The position numbers and the translations under genes are program-made. DNA of 64,000 bases from Ohtaekwangia sp036503775 (GTDB lineage Bacteria > Bacteroidota > Bacteroidia > Cytophagales > Cyclobacteriaceae): the NCBI GenBank assembly GCA_036503775.1, contig DASXWH010000016.1:1-64000 (forward strand), in the 5' to 3' direction. Below, piece by piece: positions 42,463 to 50,462 of this stretch (the stretch's first letter is position 1; each line of letters opens with the position of its first letter). Below the pieces are notes generated by a model. It saw nothing but the letters and a program-made list of their open reading frames with translations, ran no database searches and had not been told where the DNA came from.

Positions 42463-43233
42463 ATGCTTGTAATTTTCGCATTCTTTATTGCGCACTGGTA
42501 CCTGTCTCTATTTTTCCAGACATTCTTTCTACACCGGTACGCCTCGCACAAGGCATTCACGATGAATAAATTCACGGAGAAAGTATTTTTCGTGCTTACC
42601 TGGATCTTCCAGGGATCAAATTATCTGAGTCCGTTCGGGTATGGGGTTATGCACCGCATGCATCACGCTTATGCGGATACCGAGAATGATCCGCATTCTC
42701 CTACTTATGATGAAACCATCTGGAACATGATGTGGAAGACCAAGACCATCTATTCCGCTATTGCGAATGGTACAGTAGTTCCTGACAAACGTTTCACGGA
42801 AGGCGTGCCGAAGTGGGAAGCGTTTGACAGAGTTGCACGTTCATGGCCTTCACGTCTTTTTTGGGGCATTCTTTATGTTACCTTTTACATTCAATTCGCA
42901 ACCCATTGGTGGTTATGGTTGTTGTTGCCGATTCATTTTTTGATGAGCCCTATTCACGGAGCGATCATCAACTGGTTTGCGCACAAGTATGGTTACAGAA
43001 ATTTTGAAGTAGGCGATACCTCCAAAAACTTTTTACCGGTTGATTTCCTGATGATGGGCGAAAGCTATCACAACAACCACCACAAGAACGGAGCACGTGC
43101 AAATTTTGGCGGAATCCGCTGGCATGAAATCGATCCAACCTATCTGGTGATTCGCTTACTCGATGCGTTGAACATTGTACAGATCACAAAGCAGCGGACA
43201 CTTCAGGTTGAAGATGTTAAGAAAGCAGCCTGA
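42463..43233 (+). CDS. Acyl-CoA/fatty-acid desaturase 2
   Basis: 256 residues, shorter than desaturase 1. His boxes are HRYASH, HRMHH (GVMHRMHHAYAD) and HNNHH (YHNNHHKNG), with three to four hydrophobic helices. The protein is related to, but clearly different from, desaturase 1 (for example a Trp-rich helix THWWLWLLLPIHF), so it probably acts on another chain position or substrate. A terminator hairpin follows at 43271. The 105-base gap after the sigma gene leaves room for its own promoter. Confidence 0.93.
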   Translation: MLVIFAFFIAHWYLSLFFQTFFLHRYASHKAFTMNKFTEKVFFVLTWIFQGSNYLSPFGYGVMHRMHHAYADTENDPHSPTYDETIWNMMWKTKTIYSAIANGTVVPDKRFTEGVPKWEAFDRVARSWPSRLFWGILYVTFYIQFATHWWLWLLLPIHFLMSPIHGAIINWFAHKYGYRNFEVGDTSKNFLPVDFLMMGESYHNNHHKNGARANFGGIRWHEIDPTYLVIRLLDALNIVQITKQRTLQVEDVKKAA

Positions 43234-43270
43234 TAAAATAAGGCAGATCACAATATGAAATTGTACAGAG

Positions 43271-43299
43271 CAGCGGGTTCATCCCGCTGTTTCTATTTT
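43271..43299 (+). terminator. Terminator of desaturase 2
   Basis: Perfect stem CAGCGGG/CCCGCTG with loop TTCAT (43271-43289) followed by TTTCTATTTT. Confidence 0.88.
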
Positions 43300-43386
43300 A
43301 TGAACTTTGTCAGCTTTCTTAAGATTTTATTTCCATAATTCCGTTTAGGCAAGCAACCTTTTGGAAAACCAACAATCTTAGATTTT

Positions 43387-44925
43387 ATGAGTCAACGTTT
43401 AACCCGCCCCGAAAAACTTACCCTGGGCATTTTAGGATTTACCTGTTTTCTTTTTCATGTCATTGTTAACGTGAATGGAGCCTACGGATTCTTCCGTGAT
43501 GAATTGTATTACCTGGCGTGCAGCGATCACCTCGCGCTTGGATATGTTGATCAGCCACCCTTCTCAATCTATCTGCTTAAACTTAGTAGACTGATCTTCG
43601 GTGATAGTCTCACGGCTATTCGATTGATACCCTCCCTTGCCCATGCGGGTACAGTTGTTTTAGCGGGACTCATCAGCCGGGAGATGGGCGGAAAGGTCTA
43701 TGCCATTTTCTTATCCGCCTTTGTTGTGATGCTCACACCGATATTGATCGGTATGTCGTCATTCTATTCCATGAATTCAATCGACATTTTAATCTGGTCG
43801 CTGGCCATATGGGTGATCCTGAAAATTGTCAATACCCGGGAAGAAAAATATTGGAGATGGCTCGGTATAGTATTAGGTATCGGCTTACTCAATAAGATCA
43901 GCGTGTTGTTTTTAGGTGCCGGAATTTTTGTTGGCTTTATGGTGATAGATCGCAAATGGTTTACTACACGCTGGCCTTACTTCGCGGGCATTTTAGCCTT
44001 TATACTTTTTGCACCGTATGTCGTTTGGAACCTGACGCATGACCTGGCACACCTGGAGTTCATTCATAATGCTTCGGCCGGGAAATATTCCGGTCGCAGT
44101 CCCCTCGATTTTGTGAGTGAACAGTTTCTTTATCTTAATCCGGTAGCCGCTCCACTATGGATCGGTGGATTGATTGTCTTGTTTGTTTATAAGCCCCTTC
44201 GGGAGTACAGGCTTATCGGATTGATCTACCTTACCGCTTTTATCATTCTGCTTTTAAACCGAACCAGTAAAGGAGAATACCTTGCTCCGGCTTATGCATG
44301 TCTCTTTGCTGCGGCAAGCGTGTTTATTGAACAGAAATTTGTAAACGCATCACTTAACTGGATACGTTATGTTTATCCGGCTTTGATCTTAGTCAGTGTG
44401 ATTATCTTGCTCCCGATGATCTTGCCGGTGCTTCCCGTGGAAAAATATATTAAGTATGCCAAATCAATAGGGTTTGAGCCGAGCTCAAGCGAAAATAAAG
44501 AACTGGCTGAACTTCCGCAGTTCTATGCGGACATGTTTGGCTGGAAAGAGAAAGCCGCAGACGTTGCCAGGGTTTATAATTCTCTCCCTGAAGACGAGAA
44601 AGCAACATGCACGATCATTTCCACCAACTATGGAAGGTGTGGCGCAATAGATTTCTTTGGTGAACAATATGGTCTGCCCAAGTCAATAGGTCTTCACAAC
44701 AATTACTGGTTGTGGGGTCCTGGCGATTACACAGGGAAGGAAGTGTTGATCATTCTGGGAGGGAAACTCGCAGATCATAAAGATGACTTTGAATCGGTTG
44801 AGCTGGCGGGTGTCTCTGAATGCCAGTATTGTATGCCCTATGAGAATCATGTGAACATTTTTATCTGTCGTGGACTGAAGTTTCCGGTTCAGGATAGCTG
44901 GGCTGCAGAAAAGAACTACGAGTAA
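43387..44925 (+). CDS. Glycosyltransferase family 39 (ArnT/PMT-like) membrane protein
   Basis: 512 residues, with about ten to twelve hydrophobic helices and the conserved acidic first-loop motif (FFRDELYYLACSDHLALGYVDQPP in part) of GT39/GT83 enzymes that use polyprenyl-phosphate sugars. A soluble C-terminal portion (about 360-512) follows. It would add a sugar to a periplasmic acceptor such as lipid A, a glycan or a protein. No lipid-A or capsule genes adjoin it, so the acceptor is unknown. Confidence 0.88.
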   Translation: MSQRLTRPEKLTLGILGFTCFLFHVIVNVNGAYGFFRDELYYLACSDHLALGYVDQPPFSIYLLKLSRLIFGDSLTAIRLIPSLAHAGTVVLAGLISREMGGKVYAIFLSAFVVMLTPILIGMSSFYSMNSIDILIWSLAIWVILKIVNTREEKYWRWLGIVLGIGLLNKISVLFLGAGIFVGFMVIDRKWFTTRWPYFAGILAFILFAPYVVWNLTHDLAHLEFIHNASAGKYSGRSPLDFVSEQFLYLNPVAAPLWIGGLIVLFVYKPLREYRLIGLIYLTAFIILLLNRTSKGEYLAPAYACLFAAASVFIEQKFVNASLNWIRYVYPALILVSVIILLPMILPVLPVEKYIKYAKSIGFEPSSSENKELAELPQFYADMFGWKEKAADVARVYNSLPEDEKATCTIISTNYGRCGAIDFFGEQYGLPKSIGLHNNYWLWGPGDYTGKEVLIILGGKLADHKDDFESVELAGVSECQYCMPYENHVNIFICRGLKFPVQDSWAAEKNYE

Positions 44926-44998
44926 CCGCTGGTAAAATGTTGGTTGTTTTCGTGACGATATCCGCACGAATGGATTCTACGGTAAACACAACACATGT

Positions 44999-45496
44999 AT
45001 GGCAGCTATTCAACAACCTACATCCGAAGGAAAGGGAACGTCAAGAAGCAAAACAGCTTTGTATATCGACATGACGCCTATGGTCGATCTGGCTTTTCTC
45101 TTACTTACATTCTTTGTCATGACTTCTGTGCTGACAAAACCACATTCCCTCGGTCTGCAGATGCCTGATAATTCAGAAGAAGGAGAACCGCCACCGATTC
45201 CTGCCAGCAAAGTACTCAACCTTATTTTGGCTGAAAATGATAAGATCTATTGGTACCGGGGCGATGGCTCATCGCTGGAAACAACAACATTTTCTTCCGC
45301 TGGAATCAGAAAGCTTCTCCTGGATAAAAAAGCAGAGATCAATAAACTGTATGTGTTGATCAAAGCGTCAGACCAATCGAAATATAAAAACGTGATTGAT
45401 ATTCTGGATGAATTGGAAATAACGGCTATAACGCGCTATAGTTTGGTGGATGTTGATGACACAGACAGGCGTCTGATAGCAGAGGCACGATTATAA
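44999..45496 (+). CDS. ExbD/TolR-family biopolymer transport protein (orphan)
   Basis: 165 residues: cytoplasmic tail, one transmembrane helix carrying the essential Asp (DMTPMVDLAFLLLTFFVM), then a periplasmic domain rich in beta structure. ExbD/TolR works with ExbB/TolQ to power TonB-dependent import or outer-membrane upkeep. Here no ExbB, TonB or second ExbD is adjacent, whereas Bacteroidetes usually carry several in a row. The periplasmic part is longer and more divergent than in typical ExbD. It ends one base before the stop of a convergent small gene. Confidence 0.9.
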   Translation: MAAIQQPTSEGKGTSRSKTALYIDMTPMVDLAFLLLTFFVMTSVLTKPHSLGLQMPDNSEEGEPPPIPASKVLNLILAENDKIYWYRGDGSSLETTTFSSAGIRKLLLDKKAEINKLYVLIKASDQSKYKNVIDILDELEITAITRYSLVDVDDTDRRLIAEARL

Positions 45497-45497
45497 T

Positions 45498-45713
45498 TCA
45501 GTAGTGGGCTTCAATGCCCACTACCTCCTTAAAATGCTCGTCAAGTGAATTTGTTTTGCTTTTAGGAAAGCCTGGTTCTTCCAGCGTTATCCAGAAATCA
45601 TGATCTCCGGCTTTGGTGATAACATACGTTTTATCATCCGTATACGCTTTGACAGATCGAGCTCCTTCACTAAAGTGACTCAATGTTTCTTCTAAAAGAT
45701 TTAACTGCGGCAT
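45498..45713 (-). CDS. Hypothetical protein, 71 residues
   Basis: A short soluble protein with an amphipathic helix (LNLLEETLSHFSEG) followed by beta strands (TYVITKAGDHDFWITLEEPG). I do not recognise it. Codon use is similar to its neighbours and it has a normal ATG start, but the length alone gives limited support. Confidence 0.55.
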   Translation of the reverse strand: MPQLNLLEETLSHFSEGARSVKAYTDDKTYVITKAGDHDFWITLEEPGFPKSKTNSLDEHFKEVVGIEAHY

Positions 45714-45735
45714 AACTCTGAAAGGTATTCAGAAT

Positions 45736-46227
45736 TTATTGTACTTCTATATCCACTTCAGAGGTGATTTCATTCTCTGGGTTGTTTTTATCCCAGATAC
45801 GCATCTTGATGTGATAGGTCTGACCGGCTTTCATGGGGTCAGCAACGGTAACTGTTCCCCGAAGAACAGATGCATCTGCTACTGAATAACCTTCTGTTCC
45901 GGCAAATAAATCAGCTTCATCCAGAACAGGTGTCTTCTGCAGATCGGTAACGGTAAGCGAAAGCCCCGGAAATGCCTTGTCATCTTTTAAAACATAATTG
46001 CCGATGCCCTGTACAACAATGGCGACCTGGCTGTTCAGTGGCACTTTGTTGGAAAGTAAAACCGTGTTATCGGAGCCCACGAGGAAAGCTTCTTCCACCG
46101 TAAAGCCATTGTAGCTGTGAGAAAGACCATTGGCAAGATCTTTCTTTGTACCTGCGCTAAAGCTGCACGACAGCAGTAAAACAGGAATGATCAGTAACAC
46201 CAGAGAGATTTTTTTACTCATAATCAT
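45736..46227 (-). CDS. Putative lipoprotein, beta-rich
   Basis: 163 residues. The signal ends in a lipobox LLSCS (Cys near 21), then a beta-sandwich-like domain whose strands are separated by short acidic turns (DLFAGTEGYSVADASVLRGTV in part), ending in ITSEVDIEVQ. No domain is recognised. It may be cell-surface exposed. It ends 22 bases after the small gene at 45713 and follows a gap of 164 bases from the next gene. Confidence 0.75.
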   Translation of the reverse strand: MIMSKKISLVLLIIPVLLLSCSFSAGTKKDLANGLSHSYNGFTVEEAFLVGSDNTVLLSNKVPLNSQVAIVVQGIGNYVLKDDKAFPGLSLTVTDLQKTPVLDEADLFAGTEGYSVADASVLRGTVTVADPMKAGQTYHIKMRIWDKNNPENEITSEVDIEVQ

Positions 46228-46340
46228 TAAGGTTAGGTGTTACATATTACAAATTTTTTCAGAGGTTCATACCGAATCAGTCAAAAGACTTAATCCATTT
46301 GCGCTTTAAAATCGAATTCACGATCTGAATGCATACAAAA

Positions 46341-46373
46341 TAAAAAGCCGTCTCTATGGACGGCTCTCTTTTT
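46341..46373 (-). terminator. Bidirectional-looking terminator after the secreted protein gene
   Basis: Stem AGCCGTC/GACGGCT with loop TCTATG (46346-46365), with an A run on its left (T run for the minus transcript) and TCTCTTTTT on its right. Confidence 0.8.
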
Positions 46374-46391
46374 GATCGTTTTTGGTTCTGA

Positions 46392-46961
46392 TTAGAACGT
46401 GATCGTTTCAGTTTTACCATTGCTGGTTGAAACTTCGAACGTGATGTTATCGGTTGATTTGATCTGGCTCAGGTTGTAAATGACACCAAAGCTACCCGTT
46501 ACTTCTACTTCGTTGTTATACACCAGTGTCTGAGTCGCATCGAATATTTTTACGGTTACAGACTGTGTTCCGGTGGTTGTTACATTAAGCAGAAACTTGT
46601 CAGAGGCATTGGCTACTTCAGTTACCTTAATGATGCTGGTGATCTTATTCATGGCATAGTTAACTTTTTCAGCCTGCTTACCATTTTTGTCCTCAACTAC
46701 TACGGTGTACTCACCTTCTGATAATTCACTGAAATTGTATGGACGCATGAAAGACGCCACGTTGTACAACATTTCGGAAAAAACAAGCTTATTGCCGCTG
46801 TTGTAGATAGATACTTTTACTCTTCCGGCTTCAGCGGTTTTGTAATAAACATTGTAAACGCTTTCAGTTGAAGCTACAATGGTTAATGAAGCCGATGAAT
46901 TGGCCAGAACTGACAAGGAAGTTAAAAGTGCAAAGGCAAGGACAGTGATTTTCGATTTCAT
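46392..46961 (-). CDS. Secreted protein, repeated beta-strand domains, unknown function
   Basis: 189 residues from the ATG at 46961. A signal peptide (ITVLAFALLTSLSVLA) is followed by two similar beta domains of about 80 residues (GRVKVSIYNSGNKLVF and SVTVKIFDATQTLVY), each resembling the T9SS-type sorting domain fold without its end signature. The family is a short secreted Ig-like type seen in Cytophagales. It could be a periplasmic or surface adhesin; function unknown. The longer frame to 47006 would add a non-signal extension. Confidence 0.75.
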   Translation of the reverse strand: MKSKITVLAFALLTSLSVLANSSASLTIVASTESVYNVYYKTAEAGRVKVSIYNSGNKLVFSEMLYNVASFMRPYNFSELSEGEYTVVVEDKNGKQAEKVNYAMNKITSIIKVTEVANASDKFLLNVTTTGTQSVTVKIFDATQTLVYNNEVEVTGSFGVIYNLSQIKSTDNITFEVSTSNGKTETITF

Positions 46962-47330
46962 GTTTGTTGTTAGTTTGATGATGCAAAGGTGATCATTCAA
47001 TTCCATGAAGCTTTTGTAATGGATGACGTGCAGGAAGTCATGTAAGAAATCCGCACAGAGCGGTGTATCCGTATTAACTATCCTTTTTCACCCTAAAACA
47101 GTATGAACGTTCAGGTCTATCCGACCCAACCCTGAGATTTATTGCTGAACTATTATTAACAGAATTTTATTTGGAATTTCTTAACAATAAGTCTTATTGC
47201 AACCCTTTTTTTATCCAAATTTCGCGGATACGAAATATTGTTTCATATCCATTCCGCCCGAAATACAAATCAAAAATGACAGAAATGACCTGAAAATGGA
47301 CTAATTAGCGTAATCCATACCTGAGGTGTT
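46962..47330. other. Gene-free stretch of 369 bases
   Basis: AT-rich spacer upstream of both the secreted-protein gene and the zinc-ribbon gene. A weak -7-like CACCTTTG on the minus strand (46991-46984) could serve the former. I see no RNA gene or repeat. Confidence 0.5.
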
Positions 47331-47489
47331 ATGAAAAAAAAAGAGTGTCCTTCCTGTGCCATGGAAGTAGATGCGGACAGTAAAACATGCCCGATCTGCG
47401 CATATGAATTTGCTGAATCAGGCAAGGCTATGAAATGGGTTGTGGTCTTTCTCGCGCTTGTTCTGCTGTTGTATTTTATACTTTTCTAA
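47331..47489 (+). CDS. Small zinc-ribbon single-helix membrane protein, 52 residues
   Basis: Read by hand from ATG 47331 to TAA 47489. The first half is a zinc ribbon with two CxxC pairs (ECPSCAM and TCPICAY) and the second half is one transmembrane helix (WVVVFLALVLLLYFILF) at the C-terminus. This matches tail-anchored zinc-ribbon proteins found in many bacteria; function unknown. The nine-A run right after the ATG invites slippage. Confidence 0.75.
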   Translation: MKKKECPSCAMEVDADSKTCPICAYEFAESGKAMKWVVVFLALVLLLYFILF

Positions 47490-47498
47490 ACGGAGTTC

Positions 47499-48044
47499 TT
47501 ACCGGGTGATGGGAAGCACAAGTCTTGTATCTCCCCATTCAAAGATCGTGTTTATGCCGTCTTCCGTAGGTTCAAGTGTTATCGTATACATTTCAACAGA
47601 TGAAGCTGTCTTTTGTACGGCCACTTTGGTGTGCAGAATATCGAGTCCATGGTCAGGCTCAAAATATCCCCATTTACCTAATTCACTGTTTAAACCAATA
47701 TCAAAGGTTTCAGTTCCGGGCACAGCATACATCATGTACGTTCCTGCCTTAATAGGCTGACCATTAAAATTGACATCCTGATTAACGGTGATCTCCGTGG
47801 ATTCATTTGCGCCCAATCGCCAGTACGCACCATAGGGTTGAAGCGCACCTTCTTCTTTTGTTCCAAAAATCTTTCTGCCGCGCACAGATGGTCTGCTATA
47901 CGTAACTGAAACTTTCAGATCTCCGGATGTTAGCTCAGCAGTTCCCGGAGGGCTTAATGTACGGTTACGATTATTCAGATAGAACATTGCACCAGCCAGT
48001 ATGGCGGCCAGTACTACTATACCAATCAGGATTTTCTTCATCAT
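47499..48044 (-). CDS. DUF2911 protein 1
   Basis: 181 residues with one N-terminal membrane anchor (ILIGIVVLAAILAGAMFYL) and a DUF2911 domain: VSVTYSRPSVRGRKIFG, YWRLGANESTEITV and AGTYMMYAVPG are the family signatures. Function unknown; the domain is periplasmic if the anchor is N-in. A second, divergent copy is at 55769-56329. It converges with the small zinc-ribbon gene (9-base gap). Confidence 0.9.
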   Translation of the reverse strand: MMKKILIGIVVLAAILAGAMFYLNNRNRTLSPPGTAELTSGDLKVSVTYSRPSVRGRKIFGTKEEGALQPYGAYWRLGANESTEITVNQDVNFNGQPIKAGTYMMYAVPGTETFDIGLNSELGKWGYFEPDHGLDILHTKVAVQKTASSVEMYTITLEPTEDGINTIFEWGDTRLVLPITR

Positions 48045-48115
48045 AGCTCAGAAGGTTGTTTGTATCCTAAGGTATGCATTTTATAAATGCTATCAGGCTT
48101 CAGGCCTGACAGGGC

Positions 48116-49246
48116 CTACACAGCTTTACTTTTGCTTCGTTTTGTACGTGATGATGTGCGCTTTGAAAATTTTTCCTTTATCCATTCCCTGATCCGCGAA
48201 GGTGCATTTCCATCTGGGTCACCCAGAATATAACCGTAGGGTTTAAGTGGTTCAACGTGATCACACACAATTTTTATGATGGCTAGCATCGGTATGAAAA
48301 GTACCATTCCGGAAACGCCCCAGATCAATCCGCCACAGATGATTACAATGATCGAAGCAAGCGCACTGAGATTTACTTCACCTCCTACTACATTGGGTTC
48401 AATAAAATAATTGTCCATGGCCTGGATGAAAACAATCACGGCAACAACCCAAAAGGCTGGCTGCACAGAATCTTCTGTTACCAAAGCCATAAGAAATGGA
48501 AAGATCCCACCGATGGTGGAACCAACATAAGGAACAACAGTAAGCAGTGCGGCAACGCCTGCCAGCAGAACAGCATTCTTGATTCCGATAATCAGTAACC
48601 CGATGGAGTATAATCCAAAGAGAATAAGGATAGACATTGCTCTGCCAGTGAGGTACTTTTGTGATACCGTACTGATCTGTTGAACGATGCCTTTTACTTT
48701 GGAGGTTTCTTCTTCCTTATACAGTTTCAGAAAGAAAGTTTCGTAGCGTTCTTTGTTGTAGAGAAAAAGAAACGTGAAAACCAGAGTGATCAGCAAACCT
48801 GCAATAGTTGTGGTAAGCCCTCCTAAAATTTTGCTGATATACTGACCAGCTGATTTACCGAGGTTTTGTATTTGTTTTTGAACGAACGCATCCTGTTTTT
48901 CAGCAGAGACATTGATTGAATCTTCCACAAAAGCCTGAAGGTTTTTGAATAGTTCACCGGCCTTTTTTTCAATCTGCGGAAGGTCTTGCGCGAACATAAC
49001 GATTTCTCCAACCGTAACACCCAGCACGATGAGTAGGGTTATCAGCAGTATGAAGACACAGGTGAGACAGGAGATTACCCGGTTAACTCCTTTGGCGTCA
49101 AGCCAGCGACAGATCGGAGCCATAAGCATGGCCAGCAAGGCCGCAAACATAATGGGCACGATAACGGTCTTACCAAAATACAGAACTATGGTAAGAAGAA
49201 TTGCGGATAATAAGTAAAGGTTAACGCGTTGAAGAATGTCTTTCAT
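48116..49246 (-). CDS. AI-2E family transporter
   Basis: 376 residues, eight-helix AI-2E (UPF0118) family membrane protein. N-terminal helices (LYLLSAILLTIVLYFGKTVIV in part), a long loop with charged heptads (about 110-150), then the family block VPYVGSTIGGIFPFLMA and YFIEPNVVGGEVNLSAL. Members export autoinducer-2 or exchange Na+ for H+/Li+. The C-terminus is highly basic (SSRTKRSKSKAV). The start codon lies in one arm of a perfect 13-base inverted repeat, which may limit translation. It lies downstream of the FKBP gene on the same strand. Confidence 0.9.
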   Translation of the reverse strand: MKDILQRVNLYLLSAILLTIVLYFGKTVIVPIMFAALLAMLMAPICRWLDAKGVNRVISCLTCVFILLITLLIVLGVTVGEIVMFAQDLPQIEKKAGELFKNLQAFVEDSINVSAEKQDAFVQKQIQNLGKSAGQYISKILGGLTTTIAGLLITLVFTFLFLYNKERYETFFLKLYKEEETSKVKGIVQQISTVSQKYLTGRAMSILILFGLYSIGLLIIGIKNAVLLAGVAALLTVVPYVGSTIGGIFPFLMALVTEDSVQPAFWVVAVIVFIQAMDNYFIEPNVVGGEVNLSALASIIVIICGGLIWGVSGMVLFIPMLAIIKIVCDHVEPLKPYGYILGDPDGNAPSRIREWIKEKFSKRTSSRTKRSKSKAV

Positions 49247-49276
49247 AAGCCGTGCACTAGTAATGCACGGCTTATG
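49244..49276 (-). promoter_or_regulatory. Hairpin that buries the AI-2E start codon
   Basis: Perfect 13-base inverted repeat CATAAGCCGTGCA / TGCACGGCTTATG with a seven-base loop. In the transcript the ATG is the end of the 3' arm. It may act as a translational switch or be a terminator for the upstream FKBP gene that happens to reach the start codon; there is no T run. Confidence 0.6.
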
Positions 49277-49339
49277 ATAAAATTATGATGCAATTGAATG
49301 GTGTTGATTTTGTTCCTCGTTTCGGGGAAGGAATCTTCA

Positions 49340-50071
49340 TTAATTCACTTTGAGGAGCTCTACTTCAAAAATCAGTGCAGCATAAGGAGGGATTTGTCCG
49401 CCAGCACCACGCTCGCCATACGCCAGATCATGTGGAATATATAATATCCACTTGTCACCTTCGTGCATCAATTGAAGCGCTTCCGTCCAACCCGGGATCA
49501 CATCACTTACGCCAAAGGTAGCTGGCTCATTTCTTTCCACGGAACTGTCGAACACAGTACCATCAGTAAGTTTGCCCGTATAGTGTACAGTAACCTGATC
49601 GGTTGCAACAGGCGCCTTACCTTTGCCTGCCGTAAGCACTTTGTACTGAAGGCCACTCGCAGTGACTTTAACACCTTCTTTGGTTTTGTTTTCATTCAGG
49701 AAAGCCACACTCTCTTCCGCTAATTTTTTACCCTTTACTTCCATAGCCTGCTGCATATATTGCTGAACAACGGTCATACATTCCTGCTGCTCCATTTTGA
49801 GTGTCTTGTTTTCAAACACATCGCGGATCGCTAATGATAAGCTTTCAACATCGAGTGAGTCTGCTCCCTGTGACTTGATATTGGTTGCAACCAATACACC
49901 CAGGCCATAACTTGCTTTTTTATGTTTATCTGCAAGGTTAGCCTCTTTCGGCTTCTTTAATTCCGCTATTTCAGACTTCAGTTTCGTTACCTCAGCAGCA
50001 AGTTCTTTTTTAGATTGTGCCTGGAGGGAGAAGGTTATACACAGCGTCAGGCAGGCGATAAATGATCTCAT
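49340..50071 (-). CDS. FKBP-type peptidyl-prolyl isomerase, secreted
   Basis: 243 residues: signal peptide (about 1-18), a helical dimerisation part with a coiled coil at 22-45 and a region typical of FkpA/Mip (residues 45-130), then the FKBP domain (about 145-243) with VTVHYTGKLTDGTVFDSS, GVSDVIPGW and the closing PPYAALIFEVELLKV. It assists folding of exported proteins in the periplasm. Likely monocistronic; the AI-2E gene follows after 93 bases. Confidence 0.93.
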   Translation of the reverse strand: MRSFIACLTLCITFSLQAQSKKELAAEVTKLKSEIAELKKPKEANLADKHKKASYGLGVLVATNIKSQGADSLDVESLSLAIRDVFENKTLKMEQQECMTVVQQYMQQAMEVKGKKLAEESVAFLNENKTKEGVKVTASGLQYKVLTAGKGKAPVATDQVTVHYTGKLTDGTVFDSSVERNEPATFGVSDVIPGWTEALQLMHEGDKWILYIPHDLAYGERGAGGQIPPYAALIFEVELLKVN

Positions 50072-50164
50072 AATAGTTTCCGTTAATAATGAAAGGCAAA
50101 GAAATGAAAATAAAGGGAAGATATTCCCGCTTCTATTACTTTTAAATATCCTAACAACAACTCT

Positions 50165-50455
50165 ATGAAAGCCTACATTATTGTTGATGTCAATGTAAAA
50201 GATCCGGTGCGGTATGAGGAGTATAAAAAACTAACACCCGGCTCACTTGTTCCGTTCGATGGCCGGTTCATCGTAAGGGGCGGCAGTACAGAAACGCTTG
50301 AGGGTGACTGGCAGCCAGGCCGGATTGTAGTACTTGAATTTCCCTCTGTTGAGAAAGCAAAAGCATGGTGGTCATCTGCCGGATATGCCCCAGCCAAGGC
50401 CATTCGTCAGTCGGCATCCGACACACAAATGATTCTGGTAGAAGGTGTGAATTAA
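50165..50455 (+). CDS. DUF1330 family protein
   Basis: 96 residues, the whole of a DUF1330 domain: AYIIVDVNVKDPVRYEEYKK at the start, then RFIVRGGSTETLEGDW and IVVLEFPSVEKAKAWWSS. The fold is a dimeric ferredoxin-like (Dabb) barrel; function unknown, possibly a small-molecule enzyme. It ends 7 bases before the stop of the convergent MBL-Rieske gene. Confidence 0.9.
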   Translation: MKAYIIVDVNVKDPVRYEEYKKLTPGSLVPFDGRFIVRGGSTETLEGDWQPGRIVVLEFPSVEKAKAWWSSAGYAPAKAIRQSASDTQMILVEGVN

Positions 50456-50462
50456 TGTGCTA

